The notes beneath the pieces are model-generated. The model was not told where the DNA came from. It saw only the letters and a program-made list of their open reading frames with translations, and did not search any database. The translations under genes and the position numbers were made by a program. Positions 7,114 through 15,031 of a stretch of DNA of 18,449 nt are shown piece by piece. Origin of the DNA: an uncultured Peptococcaceae bacterium. GTDB lineage: Bacteria; Bacillota; Peptococcia; Peptococcales; Peptococcaceae. The DNA is taken from positions 1-18,449 of the forward strand of contig CALAKO010000091.1 of assembly GCA_937922955.1 (NCBI GenBank), written 5' to 3'. The first letter of the stretch is position 1. Each line of letters starts with the position of its first letter.

Positions 7114-7850
7114 CACCCTTCGCCTCCTTCCAGAAGTTGCTTAACGTACGCACATTGCGCCACAAACGCTGCATCATAACGATCTTTTGGTATCGTTCTG
7201 TTATCGACAACCACTGGTACCTCACTGTTTTTGCTGTAAACCAACAGATGATCACAAACGTAAACGGCCTCTTCAATACTGTGAGTAACCAACACCAAGG
7301 TCACACCGCTTTCAATCGAAAGCTGCAAAATTTCTTCCTGCAGCTTTTCTCTGGTCAATGCATCAAGCGCCGAAAACGGCTCATCCATCAACAAAACCTG
7401 CGGCTCATCAATAAGAGCACGCCCTATGGCGACGCGCTGGCACTGCCCGCCAGAAAGCTGTGATGGATATTTATCTTCCAGGCCTTGCAAACCAAGGCGC
7501 GAAATTTCCTGCGACACTTTTTCTGCGATTTTCTGACGTGGCATTTTTTTCAAAGCCAGCGGCAACGCCAAATTTTTTTTCACAGTTTTCCATCGAAACA
7601 ACCCGTAATGCTGTTGAATAAAGCTAACACCTTCCATCGGCGCAGCGGCAACTTTGCCCTGGCAGACAACAGTTCCTTCACTCGGTTTTTTCAGCCCGGC
7701 CAACAGATAAAGCAGGGTGGTTTTACCACAGCCAGAAGGACCAATCAACGCCCAACGTTCCTTTTCATTAATTTGCCAATCAAAATGCGCCAACAAGGTG
7801 TTGGCGCTTTCTTTATAAGTAAACCCGACATCGGTCAGATGATAAATCAC
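7113..7850 (-). CDS. ABC importer ATPase, NitT/TauT (SsuB/TauB) type
   Basis: The 245-residue nucleotide-binding protein has all motifs: Walker A GPSGCGKT (37-44), Q-loop with SFIQQ (about 76-80), signature LSGGQ (132-136), Walker B LLMDEP (153-158) and switch H190 in VTHSIEEAV. The FSALDALTREKLQ stretch is typical of the nitrate/sulfonate branch. It powers uptake through the adjacent permease. The start is GTG at 7848-7850, overlapping the binding-protein stop as GTGA, so translation is likely coupled. The gene order binding protein, ATPase, permease forms a complete importer. Confidence 0.93.
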   Translation of the reverse strand: MIYHLTDVGFTYKESANTLLAHFDWQINEKERWALIGPSGCGKTTLLYLLAGLKKPSEGTVVCQGKVAAAPMEGVSFIQQHYGLFRWKTVKKNLALPLALKKMPRQKIAEKVSQEISRLGLQGLEDKYPSQLSGGQCQRVAIGRALIDEPQVLLMDEPFSALDALTREKLQEEILQLSIESGVTLVLVTHSIEEAVYVCDHLLVYSKNSEVPVVVDNRTIPKDRYDAAFVAQCAYVKQLLEGGEG

Positions 7851-8872
7851 TGCTCTGCCTCTTTCATATAAGATGTATCGACAAGGTCACGATAACTATA
7901 AACCTTATCCAACAGTTGGTTTTCCACCAACCACGCTTCCAATCGCGCCACTTCTTGTTCACTAGGAACAGCCCCTGGCGTGTAGGTTGGCATTGGATAG
8001 TTGTCGCGCAGTTCCTCTGGAACTTTGGCTTTCTCAATCAGAAGATCGCGGTACTTGTCTGGATTTTCGTTAATATCCGTCATGGCCTGGAAAAGAACTT
8101 CCATAAACTTATCCAGAGATGGTTTATGGTTGCTGATAAAGTCATCGGTAGCCAAATAAACAGATTGGGAATAATTTTCATCCAAAGTAGTATCATCAAT
8201 AACACTGATCCCACCTTTGGCTAATGCAAAGGCAGCCAATGGATCCGGCAGGATGGCCGCATCAATGTCTTTACCTTGCAACAGTGTTTCCACACGAAGC
8301 ATCAAGTCTGGCATGTTCACAAGTTCGATGCTTTCCGCATCAAGATGATAGTATTTTTCATATTGATCCATCAGGTATTCCATCATGGTATTTGTGGAAA
8401 TTGCAACACGTTTTCCCTGCAAATCTTCTGGCGTTGTGATGCCACTATCTGGTGCTGCAACCACAACAAAGCGTCCTTCCTGCTGAGTCGCACCAAAAGC
8501 CATGCTGACAACTTTGGTGTTGGTATCCGCTTTTTTCATCAAGCTCTGAACAATCATGTCATTCATGACAATATCCAGTTCGCCAGCTTCTACAGCTTTT
8601 GATTGATCGGAGCTGCTGGAAAACGGATAAATTTCAACATTCAGCCCCGCATCTGCAAACATGTTTTCTTGTTCAGCCGCAAAAATTGGCAGGCTGTCGG
8701 CGATATTTAACACGCCAACACGAATCACATCTGCAGACTGTTCTTCTGCAGATGGCGGCGCGCTTTCTGGCGCACTGTCAGCTGGTGCTTGATTGTTGCC
8801 GCAGGCAAGAAGGCCGCCCGCCATTGCTCCACACAGGAGCAGTGCTGTTGCTTTTTTCATCCACTTTCTCAT
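7847..8872 (-). CDS. ABC substrate-binding lipoprotein, NMT1/SsuA-like
   Basis: The 341-residue protein has a lipoprotein signal peptide with lipobox LLAC (Cys24), followed by a low-complexity Ala/Ser/Glu linker and a periplasmic-binding type II fold. The mature part starts RVGVLNIADSLPIFAAEQ and continues with AGLNVEIYPF, VEAGELDIVMND and DLQGKRVAISTNT, the pattern of SsuA/THI5/NMT1-type binding proteins. It captures substrate outside the membrane for the two-gene transporter that follows with a GTGA overlap. Its ATG lies 23 nt after the nif3 stop, with AGGGGATGAT as ribosome site. No terminator or clear promoter is seen in that gap, so it may be co-transcribed with trmK-nif3. The ligand is unknown; thiamine-precursor and sulfonate uptake are candidates only. 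Confidence 0.88.
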   Translation of the reverse strand: MRKWMKKATALLLCGAMAGGLLACGNNQAPADSAPESAPPSAEEQSADVIRVGVLNIADSLPIFAAEQENMFADAGLNVEIYPFSSSSDQSKAVEAGELDIVMNDMIVQSLMKKADTNTKVVSMAFGATQQEGRFVVVAAPDSGITTPEDLQGKRVAISTNTMMEYLMDQYEKYYHLDAESIELVNMPDLMLRVETLLQGKDIDAAILPDPLAAFALAKGGISVIDDTTLDENYSQSVYLATDDFISNHKPSLDKFMEVLFQAMTDINENPDKYRDLLIEKAKVPEELRDNYPMPTYTPGAVPSEQEVARLEAWLVENQLLDKVYSYRDLVDTSYMKEAEQ

Positions 8873-8895
8873 ATTTCAATCATCCCCTAAATAAA

Positions 8896-9999
8896 TTAAC
8901 AATATTGCATAAAATTTTCTTCATCCTGCGAAATCATAACATCGATTTCTGATTCAAAAGCATCGCTTAGATAAGCTGCCAATTTTTCTAATACGGGCCG
9001 CTCTCCAGCATAATGCGAAACATCGACCATTGGAAGACCGAGTTCAACAGCCTGCTGCGCATCGTGATATTTCATGTCCCCTGTTACATACACGTCTGCA
9101 CCAGACTGCTTGGCGCGTGCCAAAAATTCCGTAGCACTGCCGCCACAAAGAGCGACACGTTCCACCATTCCATCGTTCGGACCAGCATAGGTTATCACTG
9201 GCAGCGCAAGCGCAGCCTTCACATCTGCCACCCAATCCAAAAACGGCCTTGCTTCTGGCAAACGACCGATACGCCCCAAGCTTTCACGAACAACACTGCC
9301 TTCATTCACTAAAACATCGAAAGCAGGTTCTTCGTATGGATGCGCCTCACGCAATGCACGCAACACCGCATGCAGCGACGTTGGATCAACCAGCATTTCC
9401 AGCCGCACTTCTTCCACTTGTTCCACCATGCCAACATGTCCGAGATAAGGCGCTGCGCCATCCTGCGGACAAAACTGTCCCTGCCCGCTCACCGACCAGG
9501 AACAGGAATCATAAGCGCCTTGTTTTCCCGCACCAGCCGCAAACATGGCTTCTTTTACAACATCCAAATGCGTATGTGGCACAAACACCACAACCTTATA
9601 GCGCGGGCGCGCCTGTGTTTCCACAAGCCCTTCAATATCTACAAGGCCTAGGCGCTCAGCCAGAACATCATTAACACCATTTTCCGCAATGTCAAGATTG
9701 GTATGTGCCGCATAAAGGGCAACATCATGCTTGATACACAGCTGGCTCATGCGCCCGATCGCTGTGTCAGTACGCAAGGTTTTGACACCTTTAAAAATAA
9801 ATGGGTGGTGCGTCACAATCAAATCAACATCTTTTTTCACCGCTTCCTGCACCACTGTCAATGACGGCGTCAACGCCAAGAGAACACGCTTCACCTCTGC
9901 ATCGGGATCACCAATCTGCAGTCCAATATTGTCCCAATCTTCCTTGAGTGTCGGCGGGGCCAAACACTCCAACTTCTGCATAATATCTTTTACTTGCAT
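8896..9999 (-). CDS. Nif3-like dinuclear metal-centre protein (YqfO type)
   Basis: The 367-residue protein has the Nif3 metal-ligand pattern: H64/H65 in VTHHPFIFKG, D103 in HTNLDIAENGVND, and H329 plus E333 in VDVSHYAGERPVLEKL. Between the two halves lies an insert of about 100 residues (about 125-225) starting with YKVVVFVPHTHLDVVKEAMFAAG. This is the PII-like domain of the long YqfO/Nif3 form, and the total length agrees with that form. The family forms hexameric toroids with two metal ions per subunit. The old label GTP cyclohydrolase type 2 is not well established and the cellular role is uncertain. The ATG overlaps the trmK stop by 10 nt, the gene pairing found in many Bacillota. Confidence 0.92.
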   Translation of the reverse strand: MQVKDIMQKLECLAPPTLKEDWDNIGLQIGDPDAEVKRVLLALTPSLTVVQEAVKKDVDLIVTHHPFIFKGVKTLRTDTAIGRMSQLCIKHDVALYAAHTNLDIAENGVNDVLAERLGLVDIEGLVETQARPRYKVVVFVPHTHLDVVKEAMFAAGAGKQGAYDSCSWSVSGQGQFCPQDGAAPYLGHVGMVEQVEEVRLEMLVDPTSLHAVLRALREAHPYEEPAFDVLVNEGSVVRESLGRIGRLPEARPFLDWVADVKAALALPVITYAGPNDGMVERVALCGGSATEFLARAKQSGADVYVTGDMKYHDAQQAVELGLPMVDVSHYAGERPVLEKLAAYLSDAFESEIDVMISQDEENFMQYC

Positions 10000-10688
10000 G
10001 GTTGATCATTCCTCCAACCGTTCCACAAATTTGACAAACGTTCGTATCGAACAGCAAGCTCCGGATGATTTTCCACAAGCGGCGCCCAAGTATTCAACAA
10101 ACGTTCATCGCTTTGCCAACGCTCTTCAAAATAGGCCTGGGTCACTTCATCACAACGATGGGACAACTCAACGCCAAAAAACAGCGTCTGCTCATCGTAT
10201 CGAATCGGCTCGATCTGTTTTTCTAAAACAAACACCTCATAAAAGTGCTCATTGTCCTGTACCACCATTTCCGAAACCACGGCAAAGCCATGTTCCATCC
10301 CCCAACGGCGCATCAGCCATGGTGCTACGTTTGGCGAAACAACAATGCGCTGCAGCTGAGCCACAACATCCGGTGATGCATCCAGAATATCCGTCATCAG
10401 TCCCGCACCCATACCAGCCAAAGTTACCACGTTCACTTCTCCTGGTGCCAGCGGTGCCAAACCATTGCCCAGACGCAATTCCAGCAACGCATCATCAAGC
10501 CCGACGCTTTGAGCGTTCTTTTTTGCCCCATTCAGCGGGCCTACGTTAATGTCACAACCAATGGCATGTGCGACTTGCCCCCGTTGCAGCAACGCAATAG
10601 GAAGATAGGCATGATCACAGCCAATATCAGCCATGCGTGCGCCCTTTGGCACGAAGGATGCCACCGCTTCTAGTCGTTTTGAAAGCAT
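9990..10688 (-). CDS. trmK: tRNA (adenine(22)-N1)-methyltransferase
   Basis: The 232-residue SAM-dependent methyltransferase has motif I as MADIGCDHAYLPIALLQRG (residues 19-37), a following GCDIN acidic strand, and the VTLAGMGAGLMTDIL segment (about 88-102), all typical of the TrmK/YqfN family. It methylates N1 of A22 in certain tRNAs. I chose the ATG at 10686-10688: TAGGAGAAGGAGA lies just upstream and the protein then begins LSKRLEAVASFV as in the family. A longer frame would intrude into pgeF. The gene starts 10 nt after the pgeF stop and overlaps nif3 by 10 nt. Confidence 0.92.
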   Translation of the reverse strand: MLSKRLEAVASFVPKGARMADIGCDHAYLPIALLQRGQVAHAIGCDINVGPLNGAKKNAQSVGLDDALLELRLGNGLAPLAPGEVNVVTLAGMGAGLMTDILDASPDVVAQLQRIVVSPNVAPWLMRRWGMEHGFAVVSEMVVQDNEHFYEVFVLEKQIEPIRYDEQTLFFGVELSHRCDEVTQAYFEERWQSDERLLNTWAPLVENHPELAVRYERLSNLWNGWRNDQPCK

Positions 10689-10698
10689 TCTCCTTCTC

Positions 10699-11514
10699 CT
10701 ATTGTAACATGATGAACGCAGCCTGACGGCCAACTTCGCCACCAAAACGGCGACGATGCGAGAAAAACAGATCATCGCGGGCAAAGGTTGACAAATCCAC
10801 CAGCGTAATATTTTCTCGCGGCACGCCCACTGCCATCAACTGATCAATATTTGCCTGCCAAATGTTAAACAGATATTTTCCATTTTTACGGGACTGCAGC
10901 AGCCGTTCTGGCACAACAGCATGTGTGGAAACAGAATCCGCCACTTCCTGCCCCACTTCAAAGTGCTCAGGATCAATGGCTGGCCCAACAACCACTGTCA
11001 GATCTTCCGGTGCGGTTCCATAGGCATTCTGCATCGCCTTCACGGTTTCCATGGCAATCCCAGCAACTGTTCCACGCCAGCCTGCGTGACAGGCACCAAT
11101 GGCATGGTGCACCGAATCGTAAAACAATACTGGCACACAATCTGCATAGGTCACAAACAAAGCCCGACGCGGCACATTGGTAATCATGCCATCGGCATCC
11201 CCCAAGGCATCTTTCGCGGAATGAAAGCCTTTACCGCCATCTTTTTTACCAACCTCCAGCACCTTGTTCGAATGCATGAAATGAAGACTGACCACTTCAC
11301 CAGGGCTAATGCCAAAATTTGTCACAAAACGATCCCGATTGCTGCGTACGATCATAATGTCATCATTGGTATGCAATCCCAAATTCAACGATTGATAAGG
11401 AAAACCACTACGGCCACCATGGCGCGTAGAAAAAGCATGGACAATTTCTGGTACTTCGGCCAGGGCATCTGCTTCTACCCAAACAAGGCCGTTGTTTGTT
11501 TGTAATTGATACAT
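10699..11514 (-). CDS. pgeF: Peptidoglycan editing factor PgeF (laccase-domain, YlmD/YfiH)
   Basis: The 271-residue single-domain protein carries the family metal triad H81 (LHFMHSN), C126 (TYADCVP) and H143 (ACHAGWRG), and the C-terminal FFSHRR...GRQAAFI. Members were once called polyphenol oxidases. The E. coli member removes wrongly inserted serine-containing muropeptide precursors, and a purine nucleosidase-like activity has also been reported for relatives. I chose the ATG at 11512-11514, preceded by GAGGAGGAG and 11 nt after the cydC stop. In most relatives the strand before FFSxRR has CT; here it is ST, so that cysteine is absent. It links the cyd genes to the trmK-nif3 pair. Confidence 0.9.
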   Translation of the reverse strand: MYQLQTNNGLVWVEADALAEVPEIVHAFSTRHGGRSGFPYQSLNLGLHTNDDIMIVRSNRDRFVTNFGISPGEVVSLHFMHSNKVLEVGKKDGGKGFHSAKDALGDADGMITNVPRRALFVTYADCVPVLFYDSVHHAIGACHAGWRGTVAGIAMETVKAMQNAYGTAPEDLTVVVGPAIDPEHFEVGQEVADSVSTHAVVPERLLQSRKNGKYLFNIWQANIDQLMAVGVPRENITLVDLSTFARDDLFFSHRRRFGGEVGRQAAFIMLQ

Positions 11515-11525
11515 GATTCTCCTCC

Positions 11526-13253
11526 TCAAAATTGCGATTGTTCAATGTCATACAAGGCCCGATAATGACCATGTGTTTCAGCAAGAAGCCTCTTATGCGT
11601 TCCCTGCTCAATGATTCTACCATACGAAAGAACGTATGAAAAGTCAAGCTTCTCTATCAATTCTAAACTATGGCTAATCACAATCATGGTTCGTCCTTCG
11701 CCCCATGCCAAAAGACGTTCAAAAATCCGTTCCGCCAAACGCTTATCCAATTTTTGCAATGCTTCGTCGAGAATCACCACGCGCGGTTCCTGTACAAGCA
11801 TGCGAGCAATGGCCAACCGCTGTCGCTGACCGCCGGAAAACATAGCAGCATTTTCCGCCAGCACCGTATCCAACCCTTCCGGCAAGGCCGCCACGATGTC
11901 GTCCAATTCAACCATTGCCAATGCCTGCCAAATGGCCTCATCGCTGACCGTCGGCCTGGCTAGCTGCATGTTCTCACGAATGGTGGTGTAAAAGAAATAA
12001 CTCTCCTGCTCCACACTGGCCACAAGACGATGAAGAGTATCATACGCCATGTCGGTATAGGCACATCCTCCCAGCGTTAAACGGCCGCCGTCAATGTGCC
12101 ACATACCGGAAAAAATTCGCGCCAGCGAAGACTTCCCACTGCCGCTTTCACCAACAACTGCAACATGTTGGCCTTCAGGAATGTGCATGTTCAAACCTTC
12201 AATAAAACAGCGCTCAACTTGATGATAGTGAAAGTCCACATTTTCTGCCAGAATATCCAACCTGCCCTGCGGCGTTGCAGTCGGCTTTAACACTGGCCCA
12301 TTCATCTCATACACCGCGCGCATTTCCTCCGCTGCCGCCAGAGACTCGTCCATCTGCAGCACCGCTTCCGGCATCTGCAGCACCGCTTCGTAGCTGGCCA
12401 GCACAAGAAGCGCCAGCATAGCCACATAAACACCTGCCAGGCGGCCTTCTTGAACGGAAGGAATCATCAGCCAAAGAGCGGCAATCATGCTCAAATGACT
12501 AAGCGCAAACGTCAGACGACTCACCATTTTTTTCTTGAAACTCATGCGAGCATGAAGCAGCGTAAACCGCTGCGCCTTTTGAACCAGCGAACGCTGCACT
12601 TCTGCCAGCTTGCCTGAAAGATGCAGATCAACCAGACCCTTTTTATAGTCGAGAAACTGCGCCGACAGGTCTCCTTGGCACGCTGCCGCTTCATGCTTTT
12701 GCATACGGCCACTAGAAACAGCCAGCACCGGCACGATAATCCCAGCAAAGAGCTGACCAACCAACAGAAGCGGAATCAAAGTCGGCTCATAGAACGCTAA
12801 AAATAACGCACACACAGTATAAACGAACAAGCTTCCCACTGGCACCGATACCGCTTTTAAGTAAAAATACTGCAGCACATTGATGTCCGTCACAAATTGA
12901 TTGTACAGTTTGCCCTGGGCATAGTTTGGCATGGCATTAGGCACCAAAGGCTCCAGCTTGTCATAAAAATCTTTGCGCAAATGTCCCAAAATCCGAAAAG
13001 CAATGCTGTGATTCAGCAAGCGCTCTGCATAACGAAGCACCGCGCGGCCAATGCCAAAGAAACGCACGCCGGTGATCAACGGCATCAACAGTAAAACTTC
13101 CGGCGTCAAGGCCGCCTTCGACAACAACAATCCCGACGTCGCCAAAAGACCGACATTGCCCAAAACCGTCAGCGCCACCAACAGGCTGCCCAGAAACACA
13201 CGTCCGCGATAAGGCTTCAACAGCTGCAGCAGCCAGACCATTGTCTTACGCAT
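11526..13253 (-). CDS. cydC: Cytochrome bd assembly ABC exporter, CydC subunit
   Basis: The 575-residue half-transporter has about six membrane segments (about 15-290) fused to an ABC domain with Walker A GESGSGKS (368-375), signature FSGGQ (472-476), Walker B VVILDEA with D496/E497, and switch H528. With CydD it forms the heterodimer that exports cysteine/glutathione or moves heme across the membrane and is required to assemble cytochrome bd. It starts at ATG 13251-13253, overlapping the cydD stop by 8 nt, with GGAGG 9 nt before. Order and overlap with CydD support CydC rather than a generic exporter. An in-frame 7-codon near-duplication gives EAVLQMPEAVLQMD at residues 289-302. Confidence 0.9.
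   Translation of the reverse strand: MRKTMVWLLQLLKPYRGRVFLGSLLVALTVLGNVGLLATSGLLLSKAALTPEVLLLMPLITGVRFFGIGRAVLRYAERLLNHSIAFRILGHLRKDFYDKLEPLVPNAMPNYAQGKLYNQFVTDINVLQYFYLKAVSVPVGSLFVYTVCALFLAFYEPTLIPLLLVGQLFAGIIVPVLAVSSGRMQKHEAAACQGDLSAQFLDYKKGLVDLHLSGKLAEVQRSLVQKAQRFTLLHARMSFKKKMVSRLTFALSHLSMIAALWLMIPSVQEGRLAGVYVAMLALLVLASYEAVLQMPEAVLQMDESLAAAEEMRAVYEMNGPVLKPTATPQGRLDILAENVDFHYHQVERCFIEGLNMHIPEGQHVAVVGESGSGKSSLARIFSGMWHIDGGRLTLGGCAYTDMAYDTLHRLVASVEQESYFFYTTIRENMQLARPTVSDEAIWQALAMVELDDIVAALPEGLDTVLAENAAMFSGGQRQRLAIARMLVQEPRVVILDEALQKLDKRLAERIFERLLAWGEGRTMIVISHSLELIEKLDFSYVLSYGRIIEQGTHKRLLAETHGHYRALYDIEQSQF
12351..12389. repeat. 21-bp period tandem near-duplication inside cydC
   Basis: An identical 18-nt unit, CATCTGCAGCACCGCTTC on the plus strand, occurs at 12351-12368 and 12372-12389. 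It encodes two copies of EAVLQM seven residues apart at the junction of the last membrane helix and the ABC domain. Confidence 0.85.
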
Positions 13254-14967
13254 GTTCGTCCGCCTCCTTCGTCAAAAAATGTCCTCCCGCATCAACAACC
13301 TTTTCATAAGGCCCGCTCAACACAATCCGCCCCTGGCGCATGACGTGAATGCAATCCACCTTGCGCAAGGTTTGCAAACGATGGGCAATGATCCAGGTCG
13401 CACGACCTGCAAGAAGAGCGTCCAAAGCATCCACCAAAACGTGCTCGCTTTCCACATCCAGGTTGTCGGTCATTTCATCCAGAAAGAGCACATCACTTTT
13501 TTGATAGAGAGCACGCGCCACCAGCAGGAGCGCCGTCTGACCACCAGAAAGCTGCTGTCCTCCCTGGCCAATTCTGGTGTCCAAACCCGTTGGGACGGTA
13601 CGCAGAAGATGCGTCAGGCCAACTTGGTCCGCAATTTTTTCAGCACGAGCCGCCTCCGCCTCAGACGGCGCCACTGCAAAAACGATGTTTTCCAGCACCG
13701 TCCCCTGAAACACATAAGGCGTCTGCAGCACAGCGTTGACACAACGGCGATAGGAGTCGCGACTTATTTGTGAGAGCGGTCTGTCATTGATATACACCGT
13801 TCCACTCGTCGGCTGCAAAAAGCCCAACGCCAACATCATTAGAGTGGTTTTACCACTGCCGCTGTCACCCACAAAGGCCACCGACTGGCCAGCCTGCAGT
13901 TCCATCGATACATCATGAACCGCATCATTAACAACGCCAGGGTAACGATAACTGACATGCTCCAGGCGAATACTCTTCACTTGGTCAATTTCCTGATCGC
14001 CATTCGGCATGTCCCACGGCTCCATCTCCAGAAATTCATAAATGCTTTGTCCAGCCTCCTGCGCATTGATCCCAGCATGGAAATACTGGCCCAAAGTGCG
14101 CATCGGCTGATAATACTCCGGCGCCAGCAATAAAATATAAAAGCCTATCAGGAAAGTTAAGGTTCCATTGCAAAGGCGCAGGCCCAAGCCAACTGCCACC
14201 ATAGCAATGGAAATCGTTGCCACCAACTCCAACGCCAACGATGAAATAAACGCCCACTTTTGCACCTGAAAAGTTGCCCGACGATACGCCTCACTAATTT
14301 CACCAATCTTTTCGCCCTGGGCTTTACTGCGCCCCAAACTTTTCAGCGTCATCAGCCCCTGCAGCACATCCTGCAAAAAAGCGGCGAATCGTGTCAGCAG
14401 CACCCATTGCCGCACGCTTTCACGTTTCGTCCACTTGCCAATCAATATCATAAAAACAGGAATCAATGGCAGCGTAACAAGCATGACCACCGCGCTCAAT
14501 GGATCTTTTGGAAACACCACCGCCAAGAACAGCACGGGAATAAACACCGCTTTGAACAGCTGCGGCAAATATCCGCTGAAATAGGTTTCCAACGTATCAA
14601 CGCCATCATACAACAAGTTCAGCAGCCCGCCGCTTTGACATTCTGCGGCCTGTACCGGCGACAATACGCCCAGCTTGTCTAGAATACGCCCTCGCAAAAC
14701 CATCTTGATCGTCGTCGCCAACTTTAAACTGCAATAGTCTTCCGCACAGTCAAAAGCTATGCGTAAGCCCAACGCCAACAACGCCAGAGCAAAGGCCCCC
14801 TTCAGCGTTGCTGCTGTTGCATGGCCCAGAAACATACCATCAACAATCTTTGCCACCATCCATGTCTGCCAAAGAATGGCCGCCGATGCTGCCAAGCTGA
14901 ATGCCACCGATAAAACAAACAAAATGCGTTGGCTTCGCGCTTCCTTCAGCAATCGTTTATCTACCAT
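13246..14967 (-). CDS. cydD: Cytochrome bd assembly ABC exporter, CydD subunit
   Basis: The 573-residue half-transporter opens with MVDKRLLKEARSQR and a hydrophobic domain (about six helices to residue 290) including LAPEYYQPMRTLGQYFHAG, a stretch characteristic of CydD. The ABC domain has Walker A GDSGSGKT (367-374), signature LSGGQ (473-477), Walker B with D497/E498 and switch H529. It partners CydC in export needed for maturation of the bd oxidase encoded just upstream. I chose the ATG at 14965-14967 (GGAGG 6 nt upstream). Longer frames would run into the terminator hairpin. Walker B is followed by Met (DEMTDNLD) instead of the usual Pro, a small departure that leaves the catalytic Glu intact. 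A strong terminator lies 25 nt before the start codon and no clear promoter is seen. Confidence 0.92.
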   Translation of the reverse strand: MVDKRLLKEARSQRILFVLSVAFSLAASAAILWQTWMVAKIVDGMFLGHATAATLKGAFALALLALGLRIAFDCAEDYCSLKLATTIKMVLRGRILDKLGVLSPVQAAECQSGGLLNLLYDGVDTLETYFSGYLPQLFKAVFIPVLFLAVVFPKDPLSAVVMLVTLPLIPVFMILIGKWTKRESVRQWVLLTRFAAFLQDVLQGLMTLKSLGRSKAQGEKIGEISEAYRRATFQVQKWAFISSLALELVATISIAMVAVGLGLRLCNGTLTFLIGFYILLLAPEYYQPMRTLGQYFHAGINAQEAGQSIYEFLEMEPWDMPNGDQEIDQVKSIRLEHVSYRYPGVVNDAVHDVSMELQAGQSVAFVGDSGSGKTTLMMLALGFLQPTSGTVYINDRPLSQISRDSYRRCVNAVLQTPYVFQGTVLENIVFAVAPSEAEAARAEKIADQVGLTHLLRTVPTGLDTRIGQGGQQLSGGQTALLLVARALYQKSDVLFLDEMTDNLDVESEHVLVDALDALLAGRATWIIAHRLQTLRKVDCIHVMRQGRIVLSGPYEKVVDAGGHFLTKEADEHA

Positions 14968-14992
14968 AAAATCCCTCCTTCCTGCATATAGC

Positions 14993-15020
14993 AAAAAACG
15001 CCTCTCTTAACGAGAGGCGT
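14993..15020 (-). terminator. Strong intrinsic terminator between cydB and cydD
   Basis: On the minus strand ACGCCTCTC, loop GTTAA, GAGAGGCGT is a perfect 9-bp stem followed by a T-run. It begins 11 nt after the cydB stop and ends 25 nt before the cydD ATG. It should stop most transcripts after cydAB, leaving cydDC to read-through or to a promoter not recognised here. Confidence 0.85.
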
Positions 15021-15031
15021 CACAAAGCCCA

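Noticed and set aside
10921..11505. 194-codon plus-strand reading frame opposite pgeF
   Set aside because: The opposite strand encodes a clear PgeF with its metal residues. The antisense product resembles no family and has no ribosome site worth noting.
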